64,000 nucleotides of DNA from an uncultured Bacteroidales bacterium (lineage in GTDB: Bacteria > Bacteroidota > Bacteroidia > Bacteroidales > F082), in NCBI GenBank assembly GCA_905234275.1, contig CAJOHD010000002.1:248001-312000 (forward strand), given 5' to 3'. The translations under genes were made by a program, and so were the position numbers. The notes under the pieces are model-generated. The model saw only the letters and a program-made list of their open reading frames with translations, was not told the DNA's origin and ran no database searches. Shown piece by piece: positions 50,425 to 59,563 of this stretch (the stretch's first letter is position 1; every line of letters starts with the position of its first letter).

Positions 50425-51113
50425 ATCCAACCTTTTATTCTGTAATAAAACAGTGCGAGATATTCGCGATAAGTGTCTATTTCGAGCTTCAGATAATTCC
50501 AGAAAGTGTAGCGCAGATTGGTGCTTTCGACGTTTGGGACGTCTTCGCGACCTTTTAATCTTTGGTTTTCCAAAGAAAGATTGAAATCAACAGTGCCTTC
50601 GTATGCTGCCATGCCCCTAACTTGTTGAAAACCAGCCTTGTTGAAGCATTTTATCGTCCTTTTCAGATGCTCGGGCGAGGTCACTACGATGATGTTGGTG
50701 GTCAGCAATTCGGGAAAGTTTTCGGCGAGACCGAGTACCTGCGAACGGGTGTTTGTGCCAATGGTATCGTGGAAAATCTCTCTTGTAACCCCTTGATTTA
50801 CAAGATAATCAAACATCTCGACATGACAAATGGAGTCTTGCGGATGGACGATGGTTACAGGACAGTCGTAATTTTTGGAGAGACCTGCGGTGTAATAAAG
50901 TCGCATGAGGTTGCTCGCTGATGGCATACCAGCGCCGCCCATCATTATAACATGTTGTGGCTCAAATGGTTGCACAGTGTCATAATCGTGATTCGGGTCG
51001 ATTCCAAGGTTATAATGCATATAAAAAGGAACCGATGTGACTCCCAAAATTAGGAAAAGGGCAAAAATGACGCCCAAAACCACGAAAAACCGATTCAAAA
51101 TCTTTTTAATCAT
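50421..51113 (-). CDS. SanA/YdcF-like DUF218 membrane-anchored protein
   Basis: 230 residues. One N-terminal membrane segment (about 10-29, VVLGVIFALFLILGVTSV). DUF218 features in the body: VIMMGGAGMPSASNLMRLYY, TNTRSQVLGLAENF and NIIVVTSPEHLKRTIKCF, which are the Gly-, Asn- and Ser/Arg-rich motifs of the family. Members act in cell-envelope integrity or vancomycin sensitivity in other bacteria. Start ATG 51113, with the promoter box (TATTTTTG, minus strand) at 51119-51126. Convergent with ygiQ, four bases of overlap. Confidence 0.85.
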   Translation of the reverse strand: MIKKILNRFFVVLGVIFALFLILGVTSVPFYMHYNLGIDPNHDYDTVQPFEPQHVIMMGGAGMPSASNLMRLYYTAGLSKNYDCPVTIVHPQDSICHVEMFDYLVNQGVTREIFHDTIGTNTRSQVLGLAENFPELLTTNIIVVTSPEHLKRTIKCFNKAGFQQVRGMAAYEGTVDFNLSLENQRLKGREDVPNVESTNLRYTFWNYLKLEIDTYREYLALFYYRIKGWI

Positions 51114-51118
51114 CAGTG

Positions 51119-51176
51119 CAAAAATACATTTTTTTTGAAAAATGGGGATAAAATATCGCAAAAATCTGTAATTTTG
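51119..51176. promoter_or_regulatory. Divergent -7 boxes: DUF218 gene and recX
   Basis: TATTTTTG on the minus strand at 51119-51126 and TAATTTTG on the plus strand at 51169-51176. The latter ends five bases before the recX ATG, so that mRNA may have almost no leader. Confidence 0.5.
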
Positions 51177-51180
51177 TGGT

Positions 51181-51642
51181 ATGGAATTGTCGAACGACGC
51201 TATATTGAAAAAGGTCTTGCGCTACTGCGCCTATCAGGACAGGTGCACGCAGGAGGTGAGGACCAAACTCTCCACTTTCGACATGCCAGATTCCGAAAAG
51301 GCGAAAATCGTGAAACTCCTTGTGGATGAAGGCTATCTCGACGATGAACGTTATGCCTCCACTTTCGTGAGAAGCAAGATTCATCTCAAAAAATGGGGCG
51401 TGAATAAAATTCGTATGGCATTGAAAATGAAAGGAATAAGCGATGAGATAATTGCTAATGCCTTGTCGGAAATCGACCCTGAAATCTATCGCGAAGAGCT
51501 TATCAAAGTCTTAAAAACGAAAAAAATCAACGAAACCGACCCCTTCAAACGCAAAGCCAAATTAGCGCAATACGCCATGCAGAAAGGCTATGAGCCAGGG
51601 TTAGTTTGGGATACTCTAAATTCAATAACCAATAAACTATAA
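51181..51642 (+). CDS. recX: Regulatory protein RecX
   Basis: 153 residues. Three-helix repeats of the RecX family: ALRYCAYQDRCTQEV-like opening (YCAYQDRCTQEVRTKL), LLVDEGYLDDERYASTFVR, and KWGVNKIRMALKMKGISDEIIANAL. It binds and modulates RecA filaments. The promoter box lies directly upstream. The prfB promoter follows 18 bases after the stop, so it is a separate unit. Confidence 0.92.
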   Translation: MELSNDAILKKVLRYCAYQDRCTQEVRTKLSTFDMPDSEKAKIVKLLVDEGYLDDERYASTFVRSKIHLKKWGVNKIRMALKMKGISDEIIANALSEIDPEIYREELIKVLKTKKINETDPFKRKAKLAQYAMQKGYEPGLVWDTLNSITNKL

Positions 51643-51659
51643 CCTATAAACATTTTTTG

Positions 51660-51667
51660 TATTTTTG
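51660..51667 (+). promoter_or_regulatory. -7 box of prfB
   Basis: TATTTTTG on the plus strand, 26 bases before the prfB ATG. Confidence 0.55.
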
Positions 51668-51692
51668 CAAAAATTTTACACCTTATATTAAT

Positions 51693-52803
51693 ATGGTCAC
51701 TTTAGACAGCATAAAAGAACTGAGTAAGAGGATTGATGCCTTGAGGAGGTATCTTTGACATCGACACCAAACTGTCGAAAATAGCTGAATTAGAAGAGAA
51801 AACGAAAGCCGATGGCTTCTGGGACGACCCGAAAAACGGTAAGGTCATCATGCGCCAGATCCGCGACGTGAAGAGCTGGGTTGTTTCGTACGACGAGATC
51901 GTGAAAGCCAACGACGACCTCGGTGTTTTGTACGATTTCGCCAAGGAAGGCGAGGCGACGGAAGAGGAAGTCGACAAGCAATATGCCGACGTGATAAAGC
52001 TCGTCGAAGACCTTGAATTCCGCAACATGCTTCACGAGGAGGCCGACTCGATGAGTTGCGTGCTGAAAATCAACGCGGGCGCAGGAGGAACAGAGTCGCA
52101 GGACTGGGCCGACATGCTCATGCGTATGTATATGCGCTACGCTGAGGCTCATAACTATAAGGTGAGAATAAGTAATATCCTTGAAGGCGACGATGCCGGC
52201 ATCAAGTCATGCACCATGGAAATCGACGGTGACTACGCCTACGGTTACCTCAAAGGTGAAAACGGAGTGCACCGCCTCGTGCGCGTGTCGCCATTCAACG
52301 CCCAGGGCAAACGAATGACGTCGTTCAGCTCGGTGTTTGTGACACCACTCATCGACGACACCATCGAAATCGTCATCGACCCGTCACGCTTGACATGGGA
52401 TACTTTCCGCAGCGGCGGCGCAGGCGGTCAGAACGTGAATAAGGTGGAGTCGGGAGTGCGTTTGAGATATCAATACAAAGACCCATACGACGGTCACGAG
52501 GAGGAGATTCTGATTGAGAACACTGAGACTCGCGACCAGCCGAAAAACAAGGAGAACGCCATGCGACTGCTGAAGTCACAGCTGTACGACAAGGAGCTGC
52601 AGCACCGCATGGAAGAGAAAAACAAAATCGAAGCGTCGAAGAAGAAGATTGAGTGGGGCTCGCAGATACGCTCTTACGTGTTCGACGACCGCCGTGTGAA
52701 AGACCATCGCACCAACTACCAGACCAGTAACGTGCAGGCCGTGATGGACGGTAAAATCGATGAGTTTATTAAAGCTTATCTAATGGAATTTGGACAGAAA
52801 TAA
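51693..52803 (+). CDS. prfB: Peptide chain release factor 2, with programmed +1 frameshift
   Basis: 369 residues after the frameshift. Translation starts at 51693 (MVTLDSIKELSKR), meets TGA at codon 22 (51756-51758) and continues in the +1 frame with DIDTKLSKIAELEEK. The slip site CTT-TGA-C is preceded by AGGAGG (51744-51749), as in E. coli. Downstream the anticodon-like SPF tripeptide (RVSPFNAQGKRM) and the catalytic GGQ (SGGAGGQNVNKVE) are intact. RF2 terminates at UAA and UGA and limits its own level through this shift. An ordinary ORF finder would start it too late. Confidence 0.96.
51744..51758 (+). promoter_or_regulatory. prfB recoding site
   Basis: AGGAGG (Shine-Dalgarno-like) followed by TAT CTT TGA C: the shift occurs at CTT-TGA with the internal SD three codons upstream. 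Conserved architecture of the release-factor-2 autoregulation site. Confidence 0.93.
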
Positions 52804-52811
52804 TTAAGATT

Positions 52812-54266
52812 ATGATAACATTTTTCATTGCTCTCGCCGTTTTGATTCTCGGCTATCTGATTTACGGAAAGTTTATCGAGAAGCTTTTCGGTGCTGACCC
52901 GAAACGCGAAACCCCAGCTATCACTATGGCTGACGGTGTCGACTACGTGCCGATGAAGCCTTGGAGAATCTTCTTGATTCAGTTTTTGAATATCGCTGGC
53001 GTCGGTCCAATCATCGGTGCCATCATGGGAGCGCAGTTCGGAACGGCGTCGTTCCTGTGGATTGTGCTCGGCAGTATTTTTGCAGGTGCCATCCACGACT
53101 ACCTCGCAGGCATGATTTCGCTGCGCACCAAAGGCGCGAGTCTGCCTGAGATTCACGGAATTTATCTCGGCAATGGCGTAAAACAGTTTATGCGCGGATT
53201 CACAGTCTTACTGATGATTCTGGTAGGCGTGGTGTTCGTCAACACTCCGGCGACGCTGTTAATCAACAACTTCACTCCTGGCTGGAATCCGTACGTTTGG
53301 GTTATCATCATCTTGGCTTATTATCTGATTGCGACATTGCTCCCAATCGATAAACTCATAGGCAAAATTTACCCGATTTTCGGAATACTTTTGCTCGGAA
53401 TGGCGGTCGCTATCTTTGTGGCGTTTATCCTTTACCAGCCTGAGATTCCGGAGATTTGGAGCGGATTGCAGAACCGTCATCCTGGAGCGGCGCATAACCC
53501 AATCTTCCCGATGATGTTTATCAGCATCGCATGCGGCGCTATCAGCGGTTTCCATGCCACGCAGTCGCCTTTGATGGCACGTTGCATGGTCAACGAGAAG
53601 CAAGGCCGTCCGATTTTCTACGGTGCCATGATCACTGAAGGTGTCGTCGCTTTGATTTGGGCAGCTGCAGCTGCATATTTCTTTGGCCCCGACAGCGTTG
53701 TCAACGTCAGCGGAATGAGTGGTGCCGCCATCGTGGGCGTGATTGCCAACACTTGGTTTACCCCAGTCATTGCTGTGATTACCATCCTCGGCGTCATCTC
53801 GGCAGCCATCACCTCGGGCGACACAGCCTTGCGTTCAGCTCGTCTCATCATCGCCGACTTCCTGCACTTCGATCAAAAACCTATTAAAAACCGTTTGATT
53901 GTCGCCATCCCGATGTTCGCAGTGACAGCACTCATTTTGGTTTACAGTCTCGCCGACGCGAAAGGCTTCGACATGATTTGGCGTTATTTCGCTTGGGCTA
54001 ATCAGGTTCTCGCGATGGTAACTCTCTGGGCGATAACGGTTTATCTCGCCAAGGAAAAGAAAAACTACATCTTCAGCCTCATCCCCGCAATGTTCATGAC
54101 GATGGTCACGATGACGTATATCTTTGAATTCCCTGCCGGAAAATACATCGAAGGCGTGGGCTTCTCGAGCGTCGTTGCCCCTATAATTGCAGGATGCATC
54201 ACGATTTTGTTCACGGCATTGTTCTTCAATTTCCGTAGAAAAAACAATAACGCCTTAAAAAGCTGA
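52812..54266 (+). CDS. cstA: Carbon starvation protein A (CstA-like peptide/pyruvate transporter)
   Basis: 484 residues, a shorter version than the enterobacterial ~700-residue form. A dozen hydrophobic helices with family motifs: VPMKPWRIFLIQFLNIAGVG near the N-terminus, GAIHDYLAGMISLRTKG, and AITSGDTALRSARLIIAD in the middle. CstA-type carriers take up peptides or pyruvate under starvation. ATG at 52812 follows prfB by 8 bases, so they may share a transcript. Its stop overlaps the next start (TGATG). Confidence 0.9.
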   Translation: MITFFIALAVLILGYLIYGKFIEKLFGADPKRETPAITMADGVDYVPMKPWRIFLIQFLNIAGVGPIIGAIMGAQFGTASFLWIVLGSIFAGAIHDYLAGMISLRTKGASLPEIHGIYLGNGVKQFMRGFTVLLMILVGVVFVNTPATLLINNFTPGWNPYVWVIIILAYYLIATLLPIDKLIGKIYPIFGILLLGMAVAIFVAFILYQPEIPEIWSGLQNRHPGAAHNPIFPMMFISIACGAISGFHATQSPLMARCMVNEKQGRPIFYGAMITEGVVALIWAAAAAYFFGPDSVVNVSGMSGAAIVGVIANTWFTPVIAVITILGVISAAITSGDTALRSARLIIADFLHFDQKPIKNRLIVAIPMFAVTALILVYSLADAKGFDMIWRYFAWANQVLAMVTLWAITVYLAKEKKNYIFSLIPAMFMTMVTMTYIFEFPAGKYIEGVGFSSVVAPIIAGCITILFTALFFNFRRKNNNALKS

Positions 54267-55450
54267 TGAATACAGCTACCCGGGATTTCATCGAGAAGCA
54301 TCTGAAGGATGACGTGCGCCAGTTGGCGTTGCAGAAGTTTCCTGACGATGTCGATAAGATATTGGTGCTCAATCAGATAGAGGCGCGACAGCTTCTGTCG
54401 AAGAAGGTGCCCTCGTGGGCTTCGAATCCCGATTTGCTGTTTCCGAAACATCTCTCAATCGAGCAATGTTCTTCCGAGCTTACCGCTAAATACAAGGCCT
54501 CAATCATCGAAGGTGGCGATACATTCGTTGATTTGACCGGCGGTCTCGGCATAGATTCCTATTTTCTTTCTGAAAAATTCAAAACAGCGTATTACGTTGA
54601 AAATCAGAAGGAATTGTGCAATTTGGCGGAACACAATTTTGCAGTTTTAGGACGAAAGATAACGGTCGTAAATGAAGATTCCGAATCATTTTTATCAAAA
54701 AATCAAGGTTTTGATTTGATTTTCATCGACCCAGCCCGAAGGGATGTATATAACCGCAAAATGGTCTCGTTGCACGATTGTTCGCCCGATGTGGTGAATC
54801 TCGTAGAGACGCACGGCCGTGCGTCTCAACAATATTTAATCAAGGTCTCCCCAATGTTAGACATTTCCTTGATTACCAACGAATTGCCAAACATTTCGGA
54901 AATCCACATTGTTTCTGTTAAAAACGAATGCAAGGAAATTTTGATTAAAATTGAACCTGGTTTTGATGAGGAGACAAAATATTTTTGTGTTGATTTGAAT
55001 TCCGTAGAGACGCACGGCCGTGCGTCTCTACAATACACCGAAAATGACGAAAAATCCGCCATTCCATCATATTCATCAAATATACAAAAATATTTGTATG
55101 AACCGAATTCATCATTGATGAAATCCGGCGCATTCAAACTGATCTCGCAGCGTTTCGCCATCGAAAAATTGCACGTGAACAGCCATCTCTACACCTCCGA
55201 CAACCTGATTTCCGATTTCCCGGGCCGTATTTTCGAGGTCTTTGGATTCGCGCCTTTCAACAAAAAAATCAAAAAAGAATTATTAAAAGATATCACCGAA
55301 GCATCTGTTGCTACTCGTAATTTCCCATTGAGTGCCAATGAGTTGAGAAAAAATCTCAATCTCAAGGAAAGCGATAAAAACTTTGTTTTCGGCACAACCT
55401 TGGTAGGGGATAAGAAGGTGGTGATATTGGCTAAAAAATATAAAGAATGA
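54266..55450 (+). CDS. SAM-dependent methyltransferase (THUMP-like) with two in-frame palindrome insertions
   Basis: 394 residues. Rossmann methyltransferase motifs: DTFVDLTGGLGIDS (SAM motif I), YYVENQKE (acidic motif II), and FIDPARRD (motif IV, DPAR). The C-terminal part (GAFKLISQRFAIEKLHVNSHL) resembles the THUMP-like domain of this Bacteroidota group. Two family A palindromes encode residues about 180-189 (VETHGRASQQ) and 247-256 (VETHGRASLQ), in the same reading phase and length (30 bases each), so the frame survives. Starts one base into the cstA stop and overlaps the next start by ATGA: a tight operon. RNA or protein target unknown. Confidence 0.82.
   Translation: MNTATRDFIEKHLKDDVRQLALQKFPDDVDKILVLNQIEARQLLSKKVPSWASNPDLLFPKHLSIEQCSSELTAKYKASIIEGGDTFVDLTGGLGIDSYFLSEKFKTAYYVENQKELCNLAEHNFAVLGRKITVVNEDSESFLSKNQGFDLIFIDPARRDVYNRKMVSLHDCSPDVVNLVETHGRASQQYLIKVSPMLDISLITNELPNISEIHIVSVKNECKEILIKIEPGFDEETKYFCVDLNSVETHGRASLQYTENDEKSAIPSYSSNIQKYLYEPNSSLMKSGAFKLISQRFAIEKLHVNSHLYTSDNLISDFPGRIFEVFGFAPFNKKIKKELLKDITEASVATRNFPLSANELRKNLNLKESDKNFVFGTTLVGDKKVVILAKKYKE
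54803..54830. repeat. Family A palindrome, intragenic copy 1
   Basis: GTAGAGACGCACGGCCGTGC followed by GTCTCAAC; near-perfect palindrome inside the methyltransferase gene, read as VETHGRASQQ. Confidence 0.85.
55004..55031. repeat. Family A palindrome, intragenic copy 2
   Basis: GTAGAGACGCACGGCCGTGC followed by GTCTCTAC; perfect palindrome, about 200 bases from intragenic copy 1 and in the same phase, read as VETHGRASLQ. Confidence 0.9.
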
Positions 55451-55860
55451 AAAAGAAAATCTATTTTGCGGGTTCCATCCGCGGCGGTCGCGTTGATGCC
55501 GACCTTTATAACCGTATCATTTCTTACATCCAGCGCACCGATATCGTGCTTACCGAGCATGTCGGCGGCAGCAATTTATGCCTCGAAGAGCAAGGTTTTG
55601 CTCGCGATTCGAAGATTTACAACCAAGACACTTCTTGGCTTCGTGAAAGCGACCTTCTTATTGGTGAATGCACCTGCCCGTCGCTTGGTGTCGGCTATGA
55701 GCTCGCCTACGCCGAACGCTTCGGCATTCCGTGCCACATCTTCTACAACAGGACAAAAACCCATCTCTCCGCAATGCTCACTGGCAATCCTTATTTCCAG
55801 ATTCATTCTTATGAAAAGGAAGAGGAGATTTATAAAGTGATTGATGAAATTTTGATATAG
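55447..55860 (+). CDS. DNPH1/RCL-like 2'-deoxynucleoside 5'-phosphate N-hydrolase
   Basis: 137 residues. Opens with IYFAGSIRGGRVDADLY, the motif of the RCL/DNPH1 family, then VLTEHVGGSN, DTSWLRESDLLIGECTCPSLGVGYELAYAERF (catalytic Glu and the conserved PSLGVGYE) and HLSAMLTGN. It splits the N-glycosidic bond of deoxynucleotides, probably removing abnormal ones. The start overlaps the methyltransferase stop (ATGA), so the two are coupled. Nucleoside 2-deoxyribosyltransferase is the related alternative. Confidence 0.85.
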   Translation: MKKKIYFAGSIRGGRVDADLYNRIISYIQRTDIVLTEHVGGSNLCLEEQGFARDSKIYNQDTSWLRESDLLIGECTCPSLGVGYELAYAERFGIPCHIFYNRTKTHLSAMLTGNPYFQIHSYEKEEEIYKVIDEILI

Positions 55861-55871
55861 GATGTCTTATT

Positions 55872-56573
55872 CTATTCCGAAAAAATCTGTAATCTCTCGT
55901 TATTGGAATAATAAAACCTGTGTTTCACCACGATGTAACCATCTTCGATAAATGCTGTGAAAACCTCGCCAAGACAGTTATCATAGAAAGTAATAAGATT
56001 TCCTTTACGCTTCCAAGTACCTTCTGTCAGATAGTTTTGATAAGTACCATCTATATTTATAATCAATTTGTTATCACTGTCTTGTGCCGTTTCATACACT
56101 CCTGGTTTAAAACTACGCAAAACTGTTTGATTGCGGTAAGTCTCACGCTCTTTTATCAAATTTTCTAACGAATACATCGAATCTAACGTGTAGTAAGTGC
56201 TGTCGTAGTTCGTTTTATTGTAACTGTGGTTTTCTTTATAATAAAGCTTCATGTTTTTCATGAAACACCAGCCTCTAACCACTGAAATATCGTTGTTTTC
56301 GCCTTTTTTGACAAACATTTGATATCCGTTGACCTGATCATTGAGAACAATGGTGTCGTTGTGATGCTCGTAAAGACCATTCGAGATTATTCTCTCGGCG
56401 TAAATATCTTTCCAATCCAAGCGAAAACCGAAGATATAGACACCGTTGTCGCATAACGTAAGGAATACCTTCTCTTCTGGGGCTGAAGTATTACATTCGT
56501 ATTCATTCACCTGCCCGAATGCAGAAACAACGCTAATTAACATCGCTATGATGAAAACAAAAATTCTTTTCAT
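55872..56573 (-). CDS. Secreted hypothetical protein
   Basis: 233 residues. Signal peptide (1-20, VVSAFGQ). The body is beta-rich, with short repeats of Tyr-, Asn- and Lys-containing strands; the C-terminal segment (GTYQNYLTEGTWKRKGNLIT and VFTAFIEDGYIVVKHRFYY) resembles a small beta-sandwich seen in Bacteroidota lipocalin-like exported proteins, but no family is certain. The ATG at 56573 is supported by the promoter box (TATTTTTG, minus strand) at 56594-56601. Divergent from hisS. Function unknown. Confidence 0.68.
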   Translation of the reverse strand: MKRIFVFIIAMLISVVSAFGQVNEYECNTSAPEEKVFLTLCDNGVYIFGFRLDWKDIYAERIISNGLYEHHNDTIVLNDQVNGYQMFVKKGENNDISVVRGWCFMKNMKLYYKENHSYNKTNYDSTYYTLDSMYSLENLIKERETYRNQTVLRSFKPGVYETAQDSDNKLIINIDGTYQNYLTEGTWKRKGNLITFYDNCLGEVFTAFIEDGYIVVKHRFYYSNNERLQIFSE

Positions 56574-56593
56574 GGGTTTAAGTTTTAACTTTG

Positions 56594-56650
56594 CAAAAAT
56601 AAAACTTTTCTCTTTTATCTCGTACCTTTTATCTAAATTTTGTATCTTTG
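56594..56650. promoter_or_regulatory. Divergent -7 boxes: secreted hypothetical and hisS
   Basis: TATTTTTG on the minus strand at 56594-56601 and TATCTTTG on the plus strand at 56643-56650, the latter 22 bases before the hisS ATG. Confidence 0.5.
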
Positions 56651-56672
56651 CAGTTTGTAAAACTTTCAAAAA

Positions 56673-58034
56673 ATGGCACAGAAACCGTCTATTCCTAAGG
56701 GCACGCGCGACTTCCTTCCGGATGTCATGATGCGCCGAAATTATATATTCGACACGATAAAAACCGTCTTCAAACGCTTTGGTTTTCAACCGATTGAGAC
56801 TCCATCGATGGAGAACCTCTCCACTCTGATGGGCAAATACGGCGACGAAGGCGACAAACTGCTGTTCCGCATCCTCAACTCCGGTGACTTCATGTCGGGC
56901 GTGGAGCAGAACGGCCAGCCGCTTGACTCCCAGAAGCTCTCAAGCAAGATATGCGAAAAAGGCCTTCGCTACGACCTCACAGTGCCGTTCGCACGTTTCG
57001 TGGTGCAGTACCGCGACCAGATCGCATTCCCGTTCAAACGCTACCAGATGCAGCCGGTGTGGCGCGCCGACCGCCCTCAGAAAGGACGCTACCGCGAGTT
57101 CTACCAGTGCGACGTCGACATCATCGGCAGTGACTCACTCCTCAACGAGGCTGAGTTGGTGCAGATCGTCGATGAGGTGTTTAACAACCTGAAAATCAAC
57201 GTGGTGCTGAAGATAAACAACCGTAAGGTCCTTGCCGGAATAGCCGAATATATCGGAAAACCTGACGCTCTCGTCGACATCACCGTGGCAATCGACAAGC
57301 TCGACAAGATTGGAATCGACGCGGTGAACGCCGAACTCGCCGAGAAAGGTCTCGACAGTGAAGCCATCGCGAAGCTTCAGCCTATCCTCTTCATGCAAGG
57401 CACCGCCCGCGAGAAGATGGCGCAGCTGAAATCGCTGATGAGCGGCATCGAAATCGGTACCAAAGGCATCGAGGAGCTCGAGACACTCTTTAACTACTTG
57501 GATGCCATGGGCTTACGCATCGAATACGAACTCGACCTTACACTCGCTCGCGGCCTCAACTATTACACCGGAGCCATCTTCGAGGTCAAGGCGAAAGACG
57601 TGGCGATGGGCAGCATCTCAGGCGGCGGACGTTACGACAACCTCACCGGAATATTCGGTCTGCCTAACGTTTCTGGCGTGGGCATCAGTTTCGGCGCTGA
57701 CCGTATCTACGACGTTTTGAACGAGTTGAATCTCTTCCCTGAGAAGAACGCGGAGAACACCGAGGTCATCTTCTTGAACTTCGGCAAAAACGAAGAGCTT
57801 TACTGCCTCCCATATCTGCAACAGCTTCGCCGTCAAGGTATTAACGCTGAGATTTATCCTGACGCAAGCAAGATTCAGAAGCAGATGAAATATGCCGACC
57901 AGCGTAACATCCCGGTGGTGGTGATGGCAGGCGAGACCGAGGTCAATGACAAGATTTTCACCGTGAAATGGATGAAAGAAGGCCGTCAGGAGAGCGTGAA
58001 AGCTGAAAATTTAATCGAAATAATCAAAAAATAA
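56673..58034 (+). CDS. hisS: Histidyl-tRNA synthetase
   Basis: 453 residues, standard length for the bacterial enzyme. Class II motif 1 ([14 protein letters not shown]), motif 2 ([20 protein letters not shown] then [11 protein letters not shown]) and motif 3 ([16 protein letters not shown]). The histidine-specific [15 protein letters not shown] and [12 protein letters not shown] are present. The C-terminal anticodon-binding domain follows ([19 protein letters not shown]). Charges tRNA-His. hutH, which destroys free histidine, begins six bases after the stop. Confidence 0.97.
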   Translation: MAQKPSIPKGTRDFLPDVMMRRNYIFDTIKTVFKRFGFQPIETPSMENLSTLMGKYGDEGDKLLFRILNSGDFMSGVEQNGQPLDSQKLSSKICEKGLRYDLTVPFARFVVQYRDQIAFPFKRYQMQPVWRADRPQKGRYREFYQCDVDIIGSDSLLNEAELVQIVDEVFNNLKINVVLKINNRKVLAGIAEYIGKPDALVDITVAIDKLDKIGIDAVNAELAEKGLDSEAIAKLQPILFMQGTAREKMAQLKSLMSGIEIGTKGIEELETLFNYLDAMGLRIEYELDLTLARGLNYYTGAIFEVKAKDVAMGSISGGGRYDNLTGIFGLPNVSGVGISFGADRIYDVLNELNLFPEKNAENTEVIFLNFGKNEELYCLPYLQQLRRQGINAEIYPDASKIQKQMKYADQRNIPVVVMAGETEVNDKIFTVKWMKEGRQESVKAENLIEIIKK

Positions 58035-58040
58035 CATACA

Positions 58041-59549
58041 ATGAAGACACATTATATCTCAACAGAAACCCTCACTTTTGAGGAAGTCAACCGAATCATC
58101 AGCGAACATTGGCAACTTGCATTGTCAGAAGATGCAAAACAGCGCATCCAGAAGTGCCGCGACTATCTCGACAAGAAGATGGAGACACAGAAGACCCCGA
58201 TCTACGGCGTCACAACAGGCTTCGGCTCACTCTGCAATGTCAACATCTCTAAGGAAGACCTCAGCACTCTCCAGAAAAACCTGGTGATGTCGCACGCTTG
58301 CGGCACTGGCGACCTTGTCCCGGAAGAAATCATCCGTATCATGCTCCTGCTGAAGATTCAAAACATGTCGTACGGCAACTCGGGCGTGCAACTCGTTACA
58401 GTTCAGCGACTTATCGACTTCTTCAACAACGACGTTCTGCCTGTCGTATATGACGAGGGCTCACTCGGCGCTTCAGGCGACCTCGCACCGTTGGCAAACC
58501 TCATGCTGCCATTGCTTGGCCTCGGTGAGGTTCATTACAAAGGCGAGATCCGTCCGGCTGCTGAAGTATGCAAGATTTTCGGTTGGGAGCCTATCACCCT
58601 TCAGTCGAAGGAAGGTCTGGCATTGCTCAACGGCACACAGTTCATGTGCTCATACGGCACCTACGTGTTGCTCAAGGCGTTCCGTCTGCAGTACCTCGCC
58701 GATATGATTGGCGCCGTCTCGTTGGACGCTTTCGATGGCCGCATTGAGCCGTTCTACGACCAGATTCATCAGATCCGTCACCACAGAGGTCAGATCGTGA
58801 CAGCTGAGCGTTTCCGCAACTTCTTGAAAGGCAGCGAGATGATTGCCCGCGAGAAACAGCATGTGCAGGACCCGTATTCGTTCCGTTGCATCCCGCAGGT
58901 GCACGGCGCTTCGAAAGACGCTATCGCCTACGTGTCGCAGATTCTCGGTGAGGAAATAAACGCCGTCACCGACAACCCGACAGTGTTCCCTGATGAGGAC
59001 ATGGTCATCTCGGCAGGTAACTTCCACGGACAGCCTCTGGCGTTGAGCCTCGACTTCCTCGCCATCGCAATGGCTGAGCTCGGCAACATCTCAGAGCGCC
59101 GTACATACCAGCTCATCGCCGGAAAACGCGGTCTGCCGTCGTTCCTCGTCGCTGAGCCAGGTCTCAACTCGGGCTTCATGATTCCTCAGTATGCCGCAGC
59201 AGCCATCGTGAGCCAGAACAAGCAGCTCTGCACCCCTGCATCTGTCGACAGCATCGAATCGTCGCAGGGACAGGAAGACCACGTGAGTATGGGTGCCAAC
59301 GCAGCCACAAAGGCCTTGCGCGTCGCCAACAACCTCGAGCGCATCCTCGCCATCGAGCTCTTCAACGCGGCACAGGCCCTCGACTTCCGCAAACCTATCA
59401 AATCGTCAGCATTCATTGAGAATTTCGTCGCTGAATACCGCAAGAAAGTCGAATTCGTGAAAGTCGACAAGGTGATGTACACCGAAATCGCAAAATCAGT
59501 GAAATTCTTACAGGATTACGATTTAGGCGAGAAGATTTTTGAAAAATAA
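58041..59549 (+). CDS. hutH: Histidine ammonia-lyase
   Basis: 502 residues. The MIO-forming tripeptide lies in GSLGASGDLAPLANLMLP (Ala-Ser-Gly). HAL-specific features: YGVTTGFGSLCNVNI near the N-terminus, and SSQGQEDHVSMGANAA, where His-Val-Ser-Met is characteristic of histidine lyases rather than phenylalanine or tyrosine lyases. Converts histidine to urocanate and ammonia. No other hut genes were found in the window; it shares an operon with hisS, an unusual pairing of a synthetase and a lyase for the same amino acid. Confidence 0.93.
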   Translation: MKTHYISTETLTFEEVNRIISEHWQLALSEDAKQRIQKCRDYLDKKMETQKTPIYGVTTGFGSLCNVNISKEDLSTLQKNLVMSHACGTGDLVPEEIIRIMLLLKIQNMSYGNSGVQLVTVQRLIDFFNNDVLPVVYDEGSLGASGDLAPLANLMLPLLGLGEVHYKGEIRPAAEVCKIFGWEPITLQSKEGLALLNGTQFMCSYGTYVLLKAFRLQYLADMIGAVSLDAFDGRIEPFYDQIHQIRHHRGQIVTAERFRNFLKGSEMIAREKQHVQDPYSFRCIPQVHGASKDAIAYVSQILGEEINAVTDNPTVFPDEDMVISAGNFHGQPLALSLDFLAIAMAELGNISERRTYQLIAGKRGLPSFLVAEPGLNSGFMIPQYAAAAIVSQNKQLCTPASVDSIESSQGQEDHVSMGANAATKALRVANNLERILAIELFNAAQALDFRKPIKSSAFIENFVAEYRKKVEFVKVDKVMYTEIAKSVKFLQDYDLGEKIFEK

Positions 59550-59563
59550 AAATATTAAAAATT

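Noticed and set aside
51693..51760. In-frame TGA early in prfB as a nonsense mutation
   Set aside because: The CTT-TGA-C context with AGGAGG upstream is the known recoding site; the downstream frame is complete.
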